A model generated the notes under the pieces. It was not told where the DNA came from. It saw nothing but the letters and a program-made list of their open reading frames with translations, and searched no databases. The translations under genes were made by a program, and so were the position numbers. Positions 21,516 to 34,382 of a stretch of DNA of 64,000 nucleotides are shown one piece after another. The DNA is from Peltaster fructicola (Eukaryota > Ascomycota > Dothideomycetes). How positions within the stretch are numbered: position 1 is the stretch's first letter; the number at the start of each line of letters is the position of its first letter. The stretch covers positions 4,030,001 to 4,094,000 of the forward strand of contig CP051139.1 of assembly GCA_001592805.2 (NCBI GenBank). The letters are read 5' to 3'.

Positions 21516-23001
21516 ATGGCGAGCAATACAATGTCGAAAGTGGCGAGTAGACTCAGGCAAGAACTCGGCATCAACTCTTATCTCAATTCCGGTCCAGATG
21601 TACATGCTCTCATGGGCATGCGTGTCATTCGCATGTTCGCATACGGCTCGACAACATTGATTCTCGCGTCGTTTCTCTCTGATCTTGGTCACTCTGGAGC
21701 CGAGATTGGACTATTCATGACACTTACACTCATAGGCGATGTGATCATCAGTCTCCTGCTCACCCTCTTCGCCGATCGACTGGGACGACGACGAATCCTG
21801 CTGTTGGGCTCCCTGCTCATGGCAGCCTCTGGTCTGGTCTTCTGGCGTATCACGAACTACTGGCTCTTGCTTCTAGCAGCTATATTCGGGGTCATTAGTC
21901 CTAGTGGCAATGAGATCGGGCCGTTCAGAGCGGTGGAGGAGTCGACGATAGCGCACCTGACGACAGAACAAACAAGGACGGACATCTTCGCTCTCTATGT
22001 TGTCGGTGGCACACTCGGGACGTCTGCAGGCTCGCTAGTCTCGGGATTCCTCACTCAGGAGCTTCAATCACTCGGCTTCGGCACCACAGCTTCCTACCAA
22101 GTGATCTTCGCGATGTACGCCATGTTGGGTTTCGTCAAAGCCTTGTGGAGCCTGCGATTGAGCGAGGATTGCGAGGTCGTTGAGAGTAGAGAACCCGAAG
22201 AGAGCCATGCGGCGCTCCTGAATGGCAACCCTCCAGAGCCTGCGAAGAAGACGATGTTCCAACGCTCACCAGCGTCACAACAAACTGTACTGAAGCTCTG
22301 TGCGCTGTTCTTTTTCGACTCTCTTGCCAGGTGTGTACGAGTACTTCCCTTTAACGAGCTACTAATGGTTGGCAGTGGCATGGTACCTGCGAGTCTGATC
22401 GCATTCTTCATCGAGCGAAAGTTTCTCATCTCCTTTGCCTGGCTCGGCACGATCATAGGAGTCTGCCAGCTATTGTCGAGCTTTGGGAATATACTGGCCA
22501 GCTCAGTAGCTCGAAGGATCGGTCTTATCCAAACCAGTGAGTTTGCGTTCATCGAACGAGCTTTTGCTGATTGCCACAGTGGTCTTCACTCATCTGCCAA
22601 GCGCCATATTCCTAGCACTGATTCCTGCTCCAACCACACTCTGGCTTACGGTCGTGTTTCTAGTCGGCAGATCGAGCCTCAGCGCAATGGATCAGGCGCC
22701 GAGGAGTGCATTTCTGGCTGCCGTTGTCCTCCCAGAGGAGCGCACAGCAGTCATGGGCATTGTCAATATTGTCAAAACCGTGGGTCAGAGTGCTGGTCCG
22801 ACCATCACAGGCATTCTGGCTGCTGGTGGTCATTTCTGGATTGCGTTTGTGATCGCTGGAGCACTGAAGGCTTCATATGATCTCGCCATGCTCAGGATGT
22901 TCGCAAGTCATCCTGTTGCGCAAGCTCGCGCAACGTTCACCCAGGCTGATGAACTAGATCACGTATCTGCTCATGACACCGAGATTGTGCCTGCTCGCTG
23001 A
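21516..23001 (+). CDS. Major facilitator superfamily transporter
   Basis: Three exons (21516-22330, 22376-22536, 22580-23001) encode 465 residues. MFS proteins move small solutes across membranes using ion gradients; the substrate cannot be read from sequence. The protein has about 12 hydrophobic helices, the MFS loop motif DRLGRRRILLLGS after helix 2, GTLGTSAGSLVSGFL, and in the second half PRSAFLAAVVLPEERTAVMG. The central loop (about 210-260) is charged. Intron 1 is 45 nt, a multiple of three with no stop, so retention adds 15 residues in frame; with removal the join reads SLAS|GMVPASL. Intron 2 is 43 nt and rebuilds IQTMVFTHLPS. The ATG at 21516 gives a short cytosolic start (MASNTMSK); ATGs at 21495 and upstream are alternatives. 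Confidence 0.85.
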
Positions 23002-23531
23002 CCAGCTGGACAAAGGAGCTTGGCTATGTCGTTGTCGAGAGCCTGAAGATCTGCCAACTCCGACGAACAGCACTGCATGCAATACTCACTGGTGCAGAAC
23101 ATTCTCTCTGACTTCTCATACTTCGCCGCCAGATCTCAATTGTCTTCCTGCTCTTCACATCTCGTTCCACGTCTCGTATCAAGACACTTCCTATCTGCCC
23201 TCGACACCGTCGGTCAACATGATATGCACAAGCAGCATGACTACAAGGCTGTGCCTCATCAGCTGGCCATCACAGATTGCCAAACCTCGTTGGCGAGCAA
23301 AAATAAAAGGCATTGGCTTGCCCCCTAACAGATTTGAACTATTGGCACTTGTAAGCTGTCTGTTGCCTTTCACAGTAATCCCCAGCCAGCACGTTACGTT
23401 CAGTCGAGATTCATCGATAGCTCTTCCCAAAAGTCGGCAAGAATCATCGTGCACCTCGGACGTTGGAGAGAGTCATGTACGCGATTGGGTCTAGCTCGCT
23501 CGTTGCAGGACCTTGACAACAAGGTTCAGAA
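23002..23531. other. Gene-poor stretch upstream of tRNA-Thr
   Basis: About 530 bp with no supported gene. A minus-strand T-arm-like string near 23320-23345 was considered and not accepted as a tRNA. Confidence 0.3.
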
Positions 23532-23610
23532 GCCTCTATAGCACAGTGGTACTGCGTCGCACTTGTAAAACGAGATGCGAAGATCTTGAGTTCAATTCTC
23601 AATGGAGGCA
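23532..23610 (+). tRNA. tRNA-Thr (anticodon UGU) with 7-nt intron
   Basis: Acceptor strands GCCTCTA (23532-23538) and TGGAGGC (23603-23609) pair with one G-U; the discriminator is A. The D-arm is GCAC-AGTGGTA-CTGC, and the T-arm is TTGAG-TTCAATT-CTCAA with a perfect 5-bp stem. The anticodon stem TCGCA/TGCGA pairs perfectly only if a 14-nt loop is allowed, that is a 7-nt loop carrying anticodon TGT (23564-23566) plus a 7-nt intron AAACGAG (23568-23574) after position 37, the canonical tRNA intron site. The variable loop is AGATC. A T-run follows 24 nt downstream. Confidence 0.88.
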
Positions 23611-23633
23611 GAAACTTGGCCGTTTCTGTCGTC

Positions 23634-23641
23634 TTTTTTTT
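23634..23641 (+). terminator. RNA polymerase III terminator for tRNA-Thr
   Basis: A run of eight T residues begins 24 nt after the tRNA 3' end, matching the Pol III stop signal of four or more Ts. Confidence 0.7.
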
Positions 23642-25452
23642 GGCCTTGCGTCAGTGTACCGAACACTGCGGTCCGCATGGCACTCTTTCTGACCGCAAGA
23701 TGCGTGAGTTCTATCATGTGCGCGGACTTCAAGTGTTCGGAGCGCACACAGAAGTTTCAGGATATGTGGGGCCGCTCTTGGCCAGCACGCGAAGCAGCAC
23801 GTTGTAAGTGTCAAGGATCAGAGTCATCAGTAAGCTCTGTAGATCGATGATATCGAAAGGAAGCTGAGCCAACTGTCTAGATGAGGTCCAGCAACTTCCG
23901 CACCTCCAACGTCTATCGATGAGCAAGGATGCAGCAGCCTCTGACGCCAGATGGTTCAATTCAATGGTATCGTACAGCGGTCTGACAAGAGGAATCCTCA
24001 GGACGAAGGAGCATCCATTCGAGTATGACTGGCAAGCAGGGAGATGACAGCTTCACGCTGGACCCAGAATTGTAGCTCCTCCCTTTCTGCTGGCAGCATT
24101 ATCATCTACCGTCGCATCGCAAATCTAACACAGTATATCCCTGCTACGGCGACGGGTGTGGTTGAGAGGGCTTCAATGGACACAACGGAGATATCGATCT
24201 ATCAATTTCCAGTTGATAGTGATCTCTTCTTCTGTGGACGCCTACCTGTCGTCCGGTCCTGCATATCGCCACTGGAGGCCACCGCCGGATCGGAGATTAG
24301 GATATATCAAGTGCGAAGGCGCGGCGATCTTGCAGCTTCTCGAAGCTGTTCCCTCTGGCCATCCTAGACCTCTATCACCGTTTTGGAGGTTTGATTATGC
24401 CGAGACCAAGCCCATGGCGATTTTACGCCCCAGCCGAAGCTGTTCTCATCGACACGGTCGAGCTGGTTGTCCTGAGGCTCTATCGCGGTGTTGGCGACGT
24501 CGTGTTGTCGACTCAGGAATATCACGATCCCTAGCCTCTGTCAGAAGCATTCCCTATCGCATCGTCGATCGTGCCATCCCAGGACTCTACCGCAGTATCA
24601 GAGATATCGATCTTCTACATCCGTTCCAAAGACTGTTCCAAAGTGTCAGCTTTGATGACTTGGCGATGAGTTTTTAGGCTACAGCTGTTGGCGAAGCGCA
24701 TGGCCGCACTGTTCTTGGTCCTCTGAGCCATGCTATCAGTCTTCCATGAATGCTGCAGCAAGCGACCGTTGAGCTCGCGCTTCCTCGCAAAACCGCTCAA
24801 ATACTGTTCGACTGACCTCTTTCACTGGGCATGGAGGACAGATCCGCAGGGAAGCATGCGACAAGTTCTTGGACAGAAAACAGCCCACAGCTGGAACATC
24901 TCTTGCCCGAACGACCACCGTGTGACTTCGCCTGCCAAGAATCCGCGCTCTTGCATTGCATTGGTAGTTCTCCTAGGACGGATGTTCTATAATCTTTTGA
25001 CTTCCCCTTCTCGTTTGATGGGCTTGAGCCTGGCGAATGCAATTGTACCAAGTACAAACCTTATGATGATGTTCGAGCACTTGAGAACACTAGGTCGACT
25101 CACTGCAGTCGAAGTATCTGCGGCTGATGTTGGTCCTTCTTAACGCCCATAGCACATTGCCTATCGGACGGTGTGTGGACGGGAAGGAACCATGAGTATC
25201 TCTGGTAACGAGCCGATGTTGACAAGAGCGATGGTAGAGCTTGATAGTGATACGAGTGAATCGCACGTTCATAGCTGATGTAGCATCAGAGGGTGACTTG
25301 ATGTGATGTATTGAATGGCACGGCCATGGAGCTCAAACGTCCTAGCATTGCTCTTGCTAAATAGTCTGATCGATTGTACTGCCACAACACGGAGGTGCTG
25401 TTGTCTCTCGTCTCTGCTCACAAGCATGGAGCGACCATACGGGTACGTTGCC

Positions 25453-25644
25453 TCAAGATGCGATGTTTCCATCTTGTGCTGTACCTTCCTGAACATCGTC
25501 CGCTGCTTCATCTGCCACCTCAATCTTCAAGCTTTCGTCTTTGTATTGGTACGAAGAGATGATGTTTGCGCCGGCCAGTGCCTTAATCAGAGGTTGCCAT
25601 GCCTTCATCTCTTCACTTGTGGCTTGTATCTCAACAGACTTCAT
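25453..25644 (-). CDS. Possible small hypothetical protein (63 aa)
   Basis: The frame starts at an ATG in a fungal-like context (TTCACAACCATG) and encodes MKSVEIQATSEEMKAWQPL followed by an acidic, soluble-looking tail ending DGNIAS. The composition is protein-like (Lys/Glu/Ala), unlike nearby shadow frames. I recognise no family. A GTACAG donor-like site near the end could splice to a different 3' end, so the length is uncertain. It lies alone in a gene-poor stretch, and chance remains a serious alternative. Confidence 0.25.
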   Translation of the reverse strand: MKSVEIQATSEEMKAWQPLIKALAGANIISSYQYKDESLKIEVADEAADDVQEGTAQDGNIAS

Positions 25645-26232
25645 GGTTGTGAAGGCTGAGTGGTGGTTTAGTTTGTCCGGTTGTCGTTACAGTACTGATG
25701 CTGGCGCTGCTTGTATATGCTGACCTATTGGTACAGGTTGTAGACGACATCGAAGCTGTCATTCAAGAATATTCCTAGCACCGCTGCCAAGCTTCGGTGA
25801 TATCATCACATCGATCGTGACGATGCAGAGCCGCATAGATCGCGACGCACGATTTCTCGAGCATCATACAACACCAACAATTCGGCGCTCGGTCAAGAAG
25901 ATGTTGAGTCCTCCCGACCGTGCGTGCTTCGGGTGATAGTACCAGGCGAGGATGTGTACGACGTGCTGATGACTGATGTCGCAGGTCTAAGTTCGACTAG
26001 TGAGCGCAAAACACCCTCTCAATCTGGCCTAGCATGCAACCTTCTAGTGCCATAGGCATCCTCCTGCACGTCAATACTATACCGTGTGCCTACACATCTA
26101 TCCGCATAATCGGTGTTCTGCCGCCGCAATGCGCAGCAAGCATTCTACGAGGCGTTTCGTGTAGTCTCAGCCTCTCGGAAGAGCTTGGTAATCAGTAGGC
26201 TTGTTGGGAGATACGCTCACCATGCTCGACGG

Positions 26233-26238
26233 TATAAG
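26233..26238 (+). promoter_or_regulatory. TATA-like element upstream of the SDR gene
   Basis: TATAAG lies about 100 bp upstream of the SDR ATG, a plausible TATA position; a single weak match. Confidence 0.25.
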
Positions 26239-26333
26239 AGGTTGGTTGTCCGTCTGTTCAGCTTGTTATTCAAAGCACGAAACGCAATCTCATCATTCAA
26301 ACTCGTCACAGTCAAGCCTCTCAACTCATCACA

Positions 26334-27215
26334 ATGTCTTCGGCCACCTTCCGCAGCCTTCAAGGCAAGCACTTCGCGTTCTTTGGAGGCACAGCAGGCA
26401 TCGGATTTGCAGCTGCTCAAGCTCTTGCAGCGGAAGGTGCTAGCATAGCACTGATCGGACGCAGTCAAAGTACAGGTCAGAGTGCTGTGAGCACACTCAA
26501 ATCAGCTGGAGCGGGAGAGGTGGCATTTCTTGAAGGTGACCTATCGACACTGAAAGGAGGGCAAGCAGCGGCTGCGAAAGTACAGGCATGGAGTCCTGTC
26601 CTCGACGGCGTCGTACACTCCGCGCTCACAGCCTGTAACGAGAAGAGAATGACGGCTGATGGCCTGGAATTCTACTACGCTATGCAGTATCAAGTTCGAA
26701 TCACTATCGACAGCCTTCTGCGCGACAACCTGGCAGCATCTGGGGATGGTCGAATCGTACATCTTGCAGGACCCGCGCCGAAGATGCTGACACCCAATCT
26801 GAACGATCTGCAGTACGAGAAGACAAGCTGGGGTTTCTACAAGGCCTGCATTGGCACGCATAATCTTTTCTTCATGTTCATACAAGAGGCTCGACTTCGC
26901 TGGCAACAGCAAGCTATCTCTATTGCGGCTGTATGCGTTAGCAGCACGAAGACAAAGATGCAGCTGGATCCTAGTATGCCTCTGCTGATGAGATTATCGA
27001 ACTACTTCGCTGTCACACCAGAGGTCTCAGCACAAAACATTATTACATACATGCGGTGGAGGAAGATCGAAGAGAAGGATCGCTTTGGCATATTCTGGGA
27101 CTATAAGAAGAGCCAGATCAGTGAGCCTCAACAGCCTGAGCAAAGCGCCCGCCAGTTGTGGAGTTATACCAAGCAGATCGCAGCAATGAAAGGCGTCGTG
27201 TTAGACGCCATGTAG
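26334..27215 (+). CDS. Short-chain dehydrogenase/reductase-fold protein, catalytic motif atypical
   Basis: A single exon encodes 293 residues. The N-terminal Rossmann motif FFGGTAGIGFAAAQALAAEG (residues about 16-35) is the SDR nucleotide-binding TGxxxGIG pattern with the first Thr replaced, and LIGRSQS fits an NADP-preferring Arg. EGDLSTLK matches the adenine-ring-contact Asp, and VVHSALT takes the NNAG position. The usual YxxxK catalytic pair is not evident where expected after GRIVHLAGPAP; the region reads LQYEKTSWGFYKACIGTHN. The protein may therefore be catalytically altered or belong to a divergent SDR branch common in fungi. Substrate unknown; the neighbours give no pathway hint. Confidence 0.75.
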   Translation: MSSATFRSLQGKHFAFFGGTAGIGFAAAQALAAEGASIALIGRSQSTGQSAVSTLKSAGAGEVAFLEGDLSTLKGGQAAAAKVQAWSPVLDGVVHSALTACNEKRMTADGLEFYYAMQYQVRITIDSLLRDNLAASGDGRIVHLAGPAPKMLTPNLNDLQYEKTSWGFYKACIGTHNLFFMFIQEARLRWQQQAISIAAVCVSSTKTKMQLDPSMPLLMRLSNYFAVTPEVSAQNIITYMRWRKIEEKDRFGIFWDYKKSQISEPQQPEQSARQLWSYTKQIAAMKGVVLDAM

Positions 27216-27972
27216 GAATTAACCTGCCTGACTGAGCGTTAGGAAGCACATTCGACAGAGACGAGTAGCTTCCATACATGACTCTCTTCACGAATTCAAG
27301 TAGGCTCATCGAGCGAGGAACAAGAGATCGTCATGGCCTCAAGTCTGATAGAGCAATGTCCCTTTTGTGTCGATGGAATGCTTGCCCAACCACGCCTGCG
27401 AAGGTATCAGGGATATAGTGTATCTGTTCTCCGTTACGACAATGGGTGCCCGTGACGATATTCTTGCTTGATCGGTAGTGATTACATTCGAGGATTCGGG
27501 GTTCCATTGCACAGCACATGGTGGCTTCTCCGTCACACCAATGGGCAAGCTCGCGACGAGATGTCTCTTCCAGTTGAGATGCCGACGCATCATGCTACAC
27601 GATAACAGATTGCAAAGGATACTCGAATGTGCGCATCAAAGCTGCAACGAGGCCAAACGCTTGAGCATCGTCTCTATAGCTGCTCTCGGGAGAGCGCTCC
27701 TGCTCAGAGTCAGCTATGCGTCACTTGACAAACTCGATGGCATGAGTCTCTCGTCCGCGAACTTGAAGCAGGGACCAGTATGTTGCCGGAGGTGCAATCA
27801 GCAGTGTAGTTAGACCTATGCATGGACTTCTCGGAGTTTGGACCCTGTCATAAGCTTCTACAGTCAACGAATCAGGCCTAGTGGCTATCGCGCACAGAAA
27901 TTCCTACTCTTCACCTTTTTCGAGATCCACCGCCATCCTCTACAACCTCTCACCTGTCCCAACACAGCAAAC
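27216..27972. promoter_or_regulatory. Upstream region of the SSB Hsp70 gene
   Basis: About 757 bp without a supported gene. The final 100 bp before the ATG is pyrimidine- and CA-rich, typical of a leader of a highly expressed fungal gene. I looked for nGAAnnTTCn heat-shock elements close to the start and found no clean one, which fits SSB being a growth-regulated rather than heat-induced Hsp70. Confidence 0.35.
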
Positions 27973-30153
<2,181 letters not shown>

Positions 30154-30492
30154 ATGCTGTGATCAGAAGTCTGCTGAAAAGTTCGCAATTCGAGATCCAT
30201 GGCGCACGCAAGGACAATGCTGTGGCTACATGCCATTCGGGTAAGGCTTGGTACATAGTAACGATTTGTCCTGTTATTCAGGCAAGTTCTGTATGATCGA
30301 TTTCATCTGCAGTGTCGTCTAAAATTGGTGATTCCGGGAGTTCCATCAACCTCGTGGGCCTTTCGTGCGTACCTTAAAAATTGCTACCACACAAGATTTT
30401 GTCCCTGCACAGAGCTCCGTCAGGAGACTCTACAATCGTATAATGTCATTCATCTAGTCAAGCAGACTCTCGATCGCCTGGCACGCATCATC
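30154..30492. other. Intergenic gap, SSB to phosphotransferase
   Basis: These 339 bp on the same strand are presumed 3' UTR and promoter; nothing else recognised. Confidence 0.35.
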
Positions 30493-31768
30493 ATGTCGAG
30501 TAGGCAATTCGTGACTTCCCAAATGTCCTCTCACTGACCACAGCACAGCCAAAGCGCCTCATTTCCTATCAGATGACGCTCTGAAGCACTTCAAGACGTA
30601 CCAGTATTCATCTGTGGACAAATCGCCTGTCTCCTACTACGTCTTACGGCATTACTGGAACTTCTGCGTCGAGTTTCTGCCACTATGGCTTGCACCAAAC
30701 ATGGTGACCCTGCTGGGGTTCTTCTTTGTGATCGGCAACATCGCACTGCTCAACGCCATGGATCCTGAGCTCGAAGGTCCACCTCAGGCCTGGGTCGCAT
30801 ACTCATACGCGTTCGGCGTGTGGGCATACAGCACGATGGACAACATTGACGGCAAGCAAGCACGTCGCACAGGCACTTCCTCAGGACTGGGAGAGCTCTT
30901 CGACCACGGGATAGACAGTCTGAACTGCACATTGGCATCTCTGCTTGAGACATCCGCCATGGCTCTCGGATCTACCAAGATTGGTGCTTTCACAGCGCTC
31001 GTGCCTTGCTTGCCAATGTACTTCTCGTGCTGGGAGACCTACCACACTCACACTCTCTACCTGGGCTACTTCAATGGTCCAACAGAAGGTCTTATGATCG
31101 CAAGCACAATCATGGCAGCATCTGGCTATTTCGGACCTCGGATCTGGCGTGAGCCTGTTGCTGACCTTGTCGGCTTCAAGCACATCCTAGGAGACATCAG
31201 CTTTCTCGACATTTGGGTGCCATTGATCGTTGGAGCGTTCTTCGTTGGACACCTGCCAAGCTGTGTGCTGAATGTTATTGAAGCAAGACGAGCCAGGAAG
31301 CAACCCATTGCACCAGTCTTCGTGGAGTGGGCACAAATGATTGTCTTCACAGGATCTCTCTTGGCCTGGCTGGGCTCACCATACTCGAGCCTGCTCAGAG
31401 ACAACCACCTGTGTCTGCTGTGCTTGACGCTTTCATTCGTCTTCGGCCGCATGACGACGAAGATCATCTTGGCACACCTGACACGCCAGCCTTTCCCTAC
31501 CTGGACATTCCTGCTGAACCCTCTTGTGCTCGGTGCAATACTGGTGTGGCTGCCTCTCTTCGGTCTGGAGCCGGTCTCTGCTGACGTTGAGCTGTACTTC
31601 TTGTGGAGCTACTTCGTGCTTGCCGTGATTGTGTACTTCAGATGGGCATATCTGGTTATCAACGCCATCTGCGATTACCTTGGCATTCGATGCCTTACGA
31701 TACCTCAGGAGAAGGTCGAGGCTGCTCGACGACAACAGCAAGCCGAGCAGGCTTCGAAGAGAAAGTAG
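30493..31768 (+). CDS. EPT1: Ethanolamine/choline phosphotransferase (CDP-alcohol phosphotransferase)
   Basis: Two exons: a 7-nt coding exon (30493-30499, ATG TCG A), a 49-nt intron, then 30549-31768, together 408 residues. The enzyme transfers phosphoethanolamine or phosphocholine from its CDP form to diacylglycerol, the last Kennedy-pathway step, in ER/Golgi membranes. The family signature DG-x2-AR-x8-G-x3-D-x3-D is intact: DGKQAR, then GLGELFDHGID. The N-terminus ALKHFKTYQYSSVDKSPVS matches the YKYSGVDxS start of yeast Ept1/Cpt1. Seven or more hydrophobic helices follow and a basic tail ends the protein. Substrate preference cannot be settled from sequence. The tiny first exon is inferred because no in-frame ATG precedes the conserved start in exon 2. 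Confidence 0.9.
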
Positions 31769-32415
31769 TGAGAAGGATTCCGAAGTCAAGCCTATTGTTT
31801 TCCTCTTGCTTCGATCGATACCTCGTAGACGCCCTTGGACATCTCGCATCATGACTGTCAACAGCACAGCCCATGCCAACCAGCCGCCGCAACTTCTCTC
31901 ACACACGGCATGTCACCATCGGACCGTCACTGATCTCGACCACAAGTCTAGACATCAATCAGCCTCAACCGAGAAGATCGTGATGACGATGACAGTACCA
32001 TTTCCCCACATCTCTGTATTTCCACATGACCTCCCGAACAAGCAACAATTCTCCTCATCTCATCCCTGCAACCTCCAGCATTCCTTGCTTGGCGGCTCTT
32101 TGTCGGTCAAAGCAGAATGTTGTGGCGTCGTTCGAGTGAGTCTGAGACAGCAGCCGTTGGTTCTAGCGACGGCGAAAAGCTTATGCACAGATCCATGTCA
32201 TGTCGCCTGCACCCTGAATCGTGGTATGGCGCTCCTTAGCGCTATATCATAGCATAAGAAGGCCCGAAAGATGCATGATCGATCTGCTGTACATCGAGGA
32301 AACCCCGCGATAATAGCAGTACCTTGCGGTAGCCGAACATGGTGTATAAACCTCGAGCTGGGACGGATCACGCGTGCTCGTCTTCACGAGTTTCATCTCT
32401 ACTTTCACGCCCATA
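31769..32415. promoter_or_regulatory. Upstream region of the hexose transporter
   Basis: About 650 bp without a gene. It carries a TATAAA 66 bp before the ATG (listed separately) and otherwise nothing I can name. Confidence 0.35.
32345..32350 (+). promoter_or_regulatory. Probable TATA box of the hexose transporter
   Basis: TATAAA lies 66 bp upstream of the ATG at 32416, a usual distance for a fungal core promoter with a short leader. Confidence 0.45.
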
Positions 32416-34382
32416 ATGCCGTACACGATTCGACCTCCACCTGGGACTGCTGGAAAAGCATGGCCAGCTATCGCCACTGGCATGTTCGTTGCCTTTGGCG
32501 GTGTCTTGTTTGGATACGATACTGGAACCATTGGTGGTATCCTCGACATGGCCTACTGGCAACAGACGTTTGCGACTGATGGCACCAACATCAATTCCTC
32601 GCAAAAGGCACAAATTGTCTCTATCCTCTCTGCTGGCGAATTCTTCGGAGCCCTCTTCGCTGCGCCTGTAGGTGACTTCATTGGACGGCGATGGGGTCTC
32701 ATCTTCTCTGCTGGTATCGTGTTCAACCTTGGTGTCATCTTGCAAACCGCTGCGACCACTATCCCGACATTCACAGCAGGTCGCTTCTTCGCTGGGTTGG
32801 GCGTCGGACTCGTCTCTATGCTGGTTCCGCTGTACCAGAGTGAGTCTGCGCCTAAATGGATCCGTGGCACTATCGTTGGCAGCTATCAATTGGCGATCAC
32901 TGTTGGTCTGCTCATAGCTGCAGGCGTCGATTATTCGACTGGAACTCGTAACGACTCTGGCAGTTACCGAATCCCTATTGCAGTTCAATTCGCATGGTAG
33001 GGACCACTACTAGGCAGCCGTTCGATGCTAATAGCACTAGGTCAATCATCCTGGTCGTTGGCATGCTCCTTCTGGTAGGTCCATCGTGGTAGACTCGAGG
33101 ACAGAGCTGACTTCTAATAGCCAGAAACACCTCGATACCACATCAAGACAGGACACCCACAGAAGGCTGCTAAGTCTTTGTCCAAACTTCGAAGACTGCC
33201 GGTCGACCATCCTGCCGTCGTTGAGGTTTGTACAAGAGTCTGATGGACGACAATCCATTGACACAATGTAGGAACTCGGCGAGATCTCAGCGAACCACGA
33301 ATATGAGCTATCACTTGGTAAAGCAACATATCTTGACTGCTTCAGAGGCAACATCGGCTATCGTTTGCTCACTGGATGTCTATTGCAAGGCGAGTGCATC
33401 GCTATTCCTGTAACAGAAGCATTTACTGACCTGCTATACAGCCCTGCAGCAACTTACTGGTGTCAACTTTGTAAGTTTCGTCATGCCAGTCGATGAGCTG
33501 AATCTAACTAAAACCAGATCTTCTACTACGGTACTACATACTTCTCAAGCACTGGTATTGCAGGCTTCACAACTCAAATGGTCAGCATACCTTGTCCTTC
33601 TATCTTCAAAGCTGAACTTTTTGCCAGATCACCAGCTCGGTGAACGTTGCTTCGACTTTTCCTGGTCTCTATCTTGTTGAGACATGGGGCAGAAGACCAT
33701 TGTTACTGATGGGTAAGTTGATTGTGTCGTCTCGAATCAAAGACTGACCTTTCAGGTGCTATTGGCATGTCGATCTGTCAATTCATCGTCGCTGGTCTTG
33801 GTACTGGCTTTGGAAGCAGCAACCACGCAGCTCAGCAAGCCTTGGTTGCATTCGTCTGTATCTACATCTTCTTCTTTGCATCATCATGGGGTAAGTACCT
33901 GTCAGCTACGAGCGAGACGAACGTAACTGACCATCGACGCAGGACCATGTGCCTGGGTCGTCACTGGCGAGATCTTCCCGCTCAAAGTCCGCGCCAAGTC
34001 ATTGTCAATGACCACAGCCTCGAACTGGCTCCTCAACTTCGCAATCGCCTATGCCACGCCCTACCTCGTCGATGACGGACCAGGTAACGCAGGCTTGTCG
34101 AGCAAGGTCTTCTTCATCTGGGGCAGCTTCTGTTTCATCTGTATCGCCTTTGTTTGGGGTATGATCTACGAGACCAAGGGATTCTCGCTCGAGCAAGTCA
34201 ACGAGCTCTACGCTAAGGTTCCTCACGCATGGCAGAGTCCTGGATTCGTGCCGTCCGTGTCCTACACCGACGTCAGGGACGTTGGACCACAGCGAGGTGC
34301 ATCATTGGCAGAGATTGAGATCATGGCCATGCGCAAGAAGTCGGTACAGCATGATGAGGGCCTCGGCGAGAAGTCGCTGTGA
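32416..34382 (+). CDS. MFS hexose transporter, nine exons
   Basis: Exons 32416-32996, 33041-33074, 33121-33225, 33272-33389, 33442-33470, 33518-33580, 33628-33712, 33756-33890 and 33943-34382 encode 529 residues. Sugar/H+ symporters of this family import hexoses across the plasma membrane. Visible are FGGVLFGYDTGTIGGIL in helix 1, the loop motif GDFIGRRWG, RFFAGLGVGLVSMLVPLYQSE, the signature PETPRYHIKTG, the sugar-contact QQLTGVNFIFYYGTTYF, VETWGRRPLLLMG and YETKGFSLEQVNELY near the end. All joins preserve frame and family sequence. Intron 4 (33390-33441) begins GC instead of GT. The cytosolic tail is about 60 residues, shorter than in glucose sensors such as Snf3/Rgt2, so transporter is likelier than sensor. 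Confidence 0.92.

Larger units (their letters stand above)
23642..26333. other. Gene-poor region with coding-like fragments
   Basis: About 2.7 kb without a gene I can model. Two stretches look partly coding: plus strand 24044-24677, where several frames carry protein-like text interrupted by stops, and a short minus-strand ORF at 25453-25644 listed separately. These may be decayed gene copies or multi-exon genes I could not resolve. No transposon ends or long repeats were recognised. Confidence 0.35.

Noticed and set aside
23315-23400. Reverse-strand T-arm-like string (AGTTCAAATCTGTTAGGGGGC) suggesting a second tRNA or a mitochondrial insert
   Set aside because: No matching 5' acceptor strand and no convincing D or anticodon arm; resemblance is limited to one arm.
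32368-32988. 206-codon minus-strand frame opposite exon 1 of the hexose transporter
   Set aside because: It is the mirror of a conserved transporter exon and has no independent protein features.
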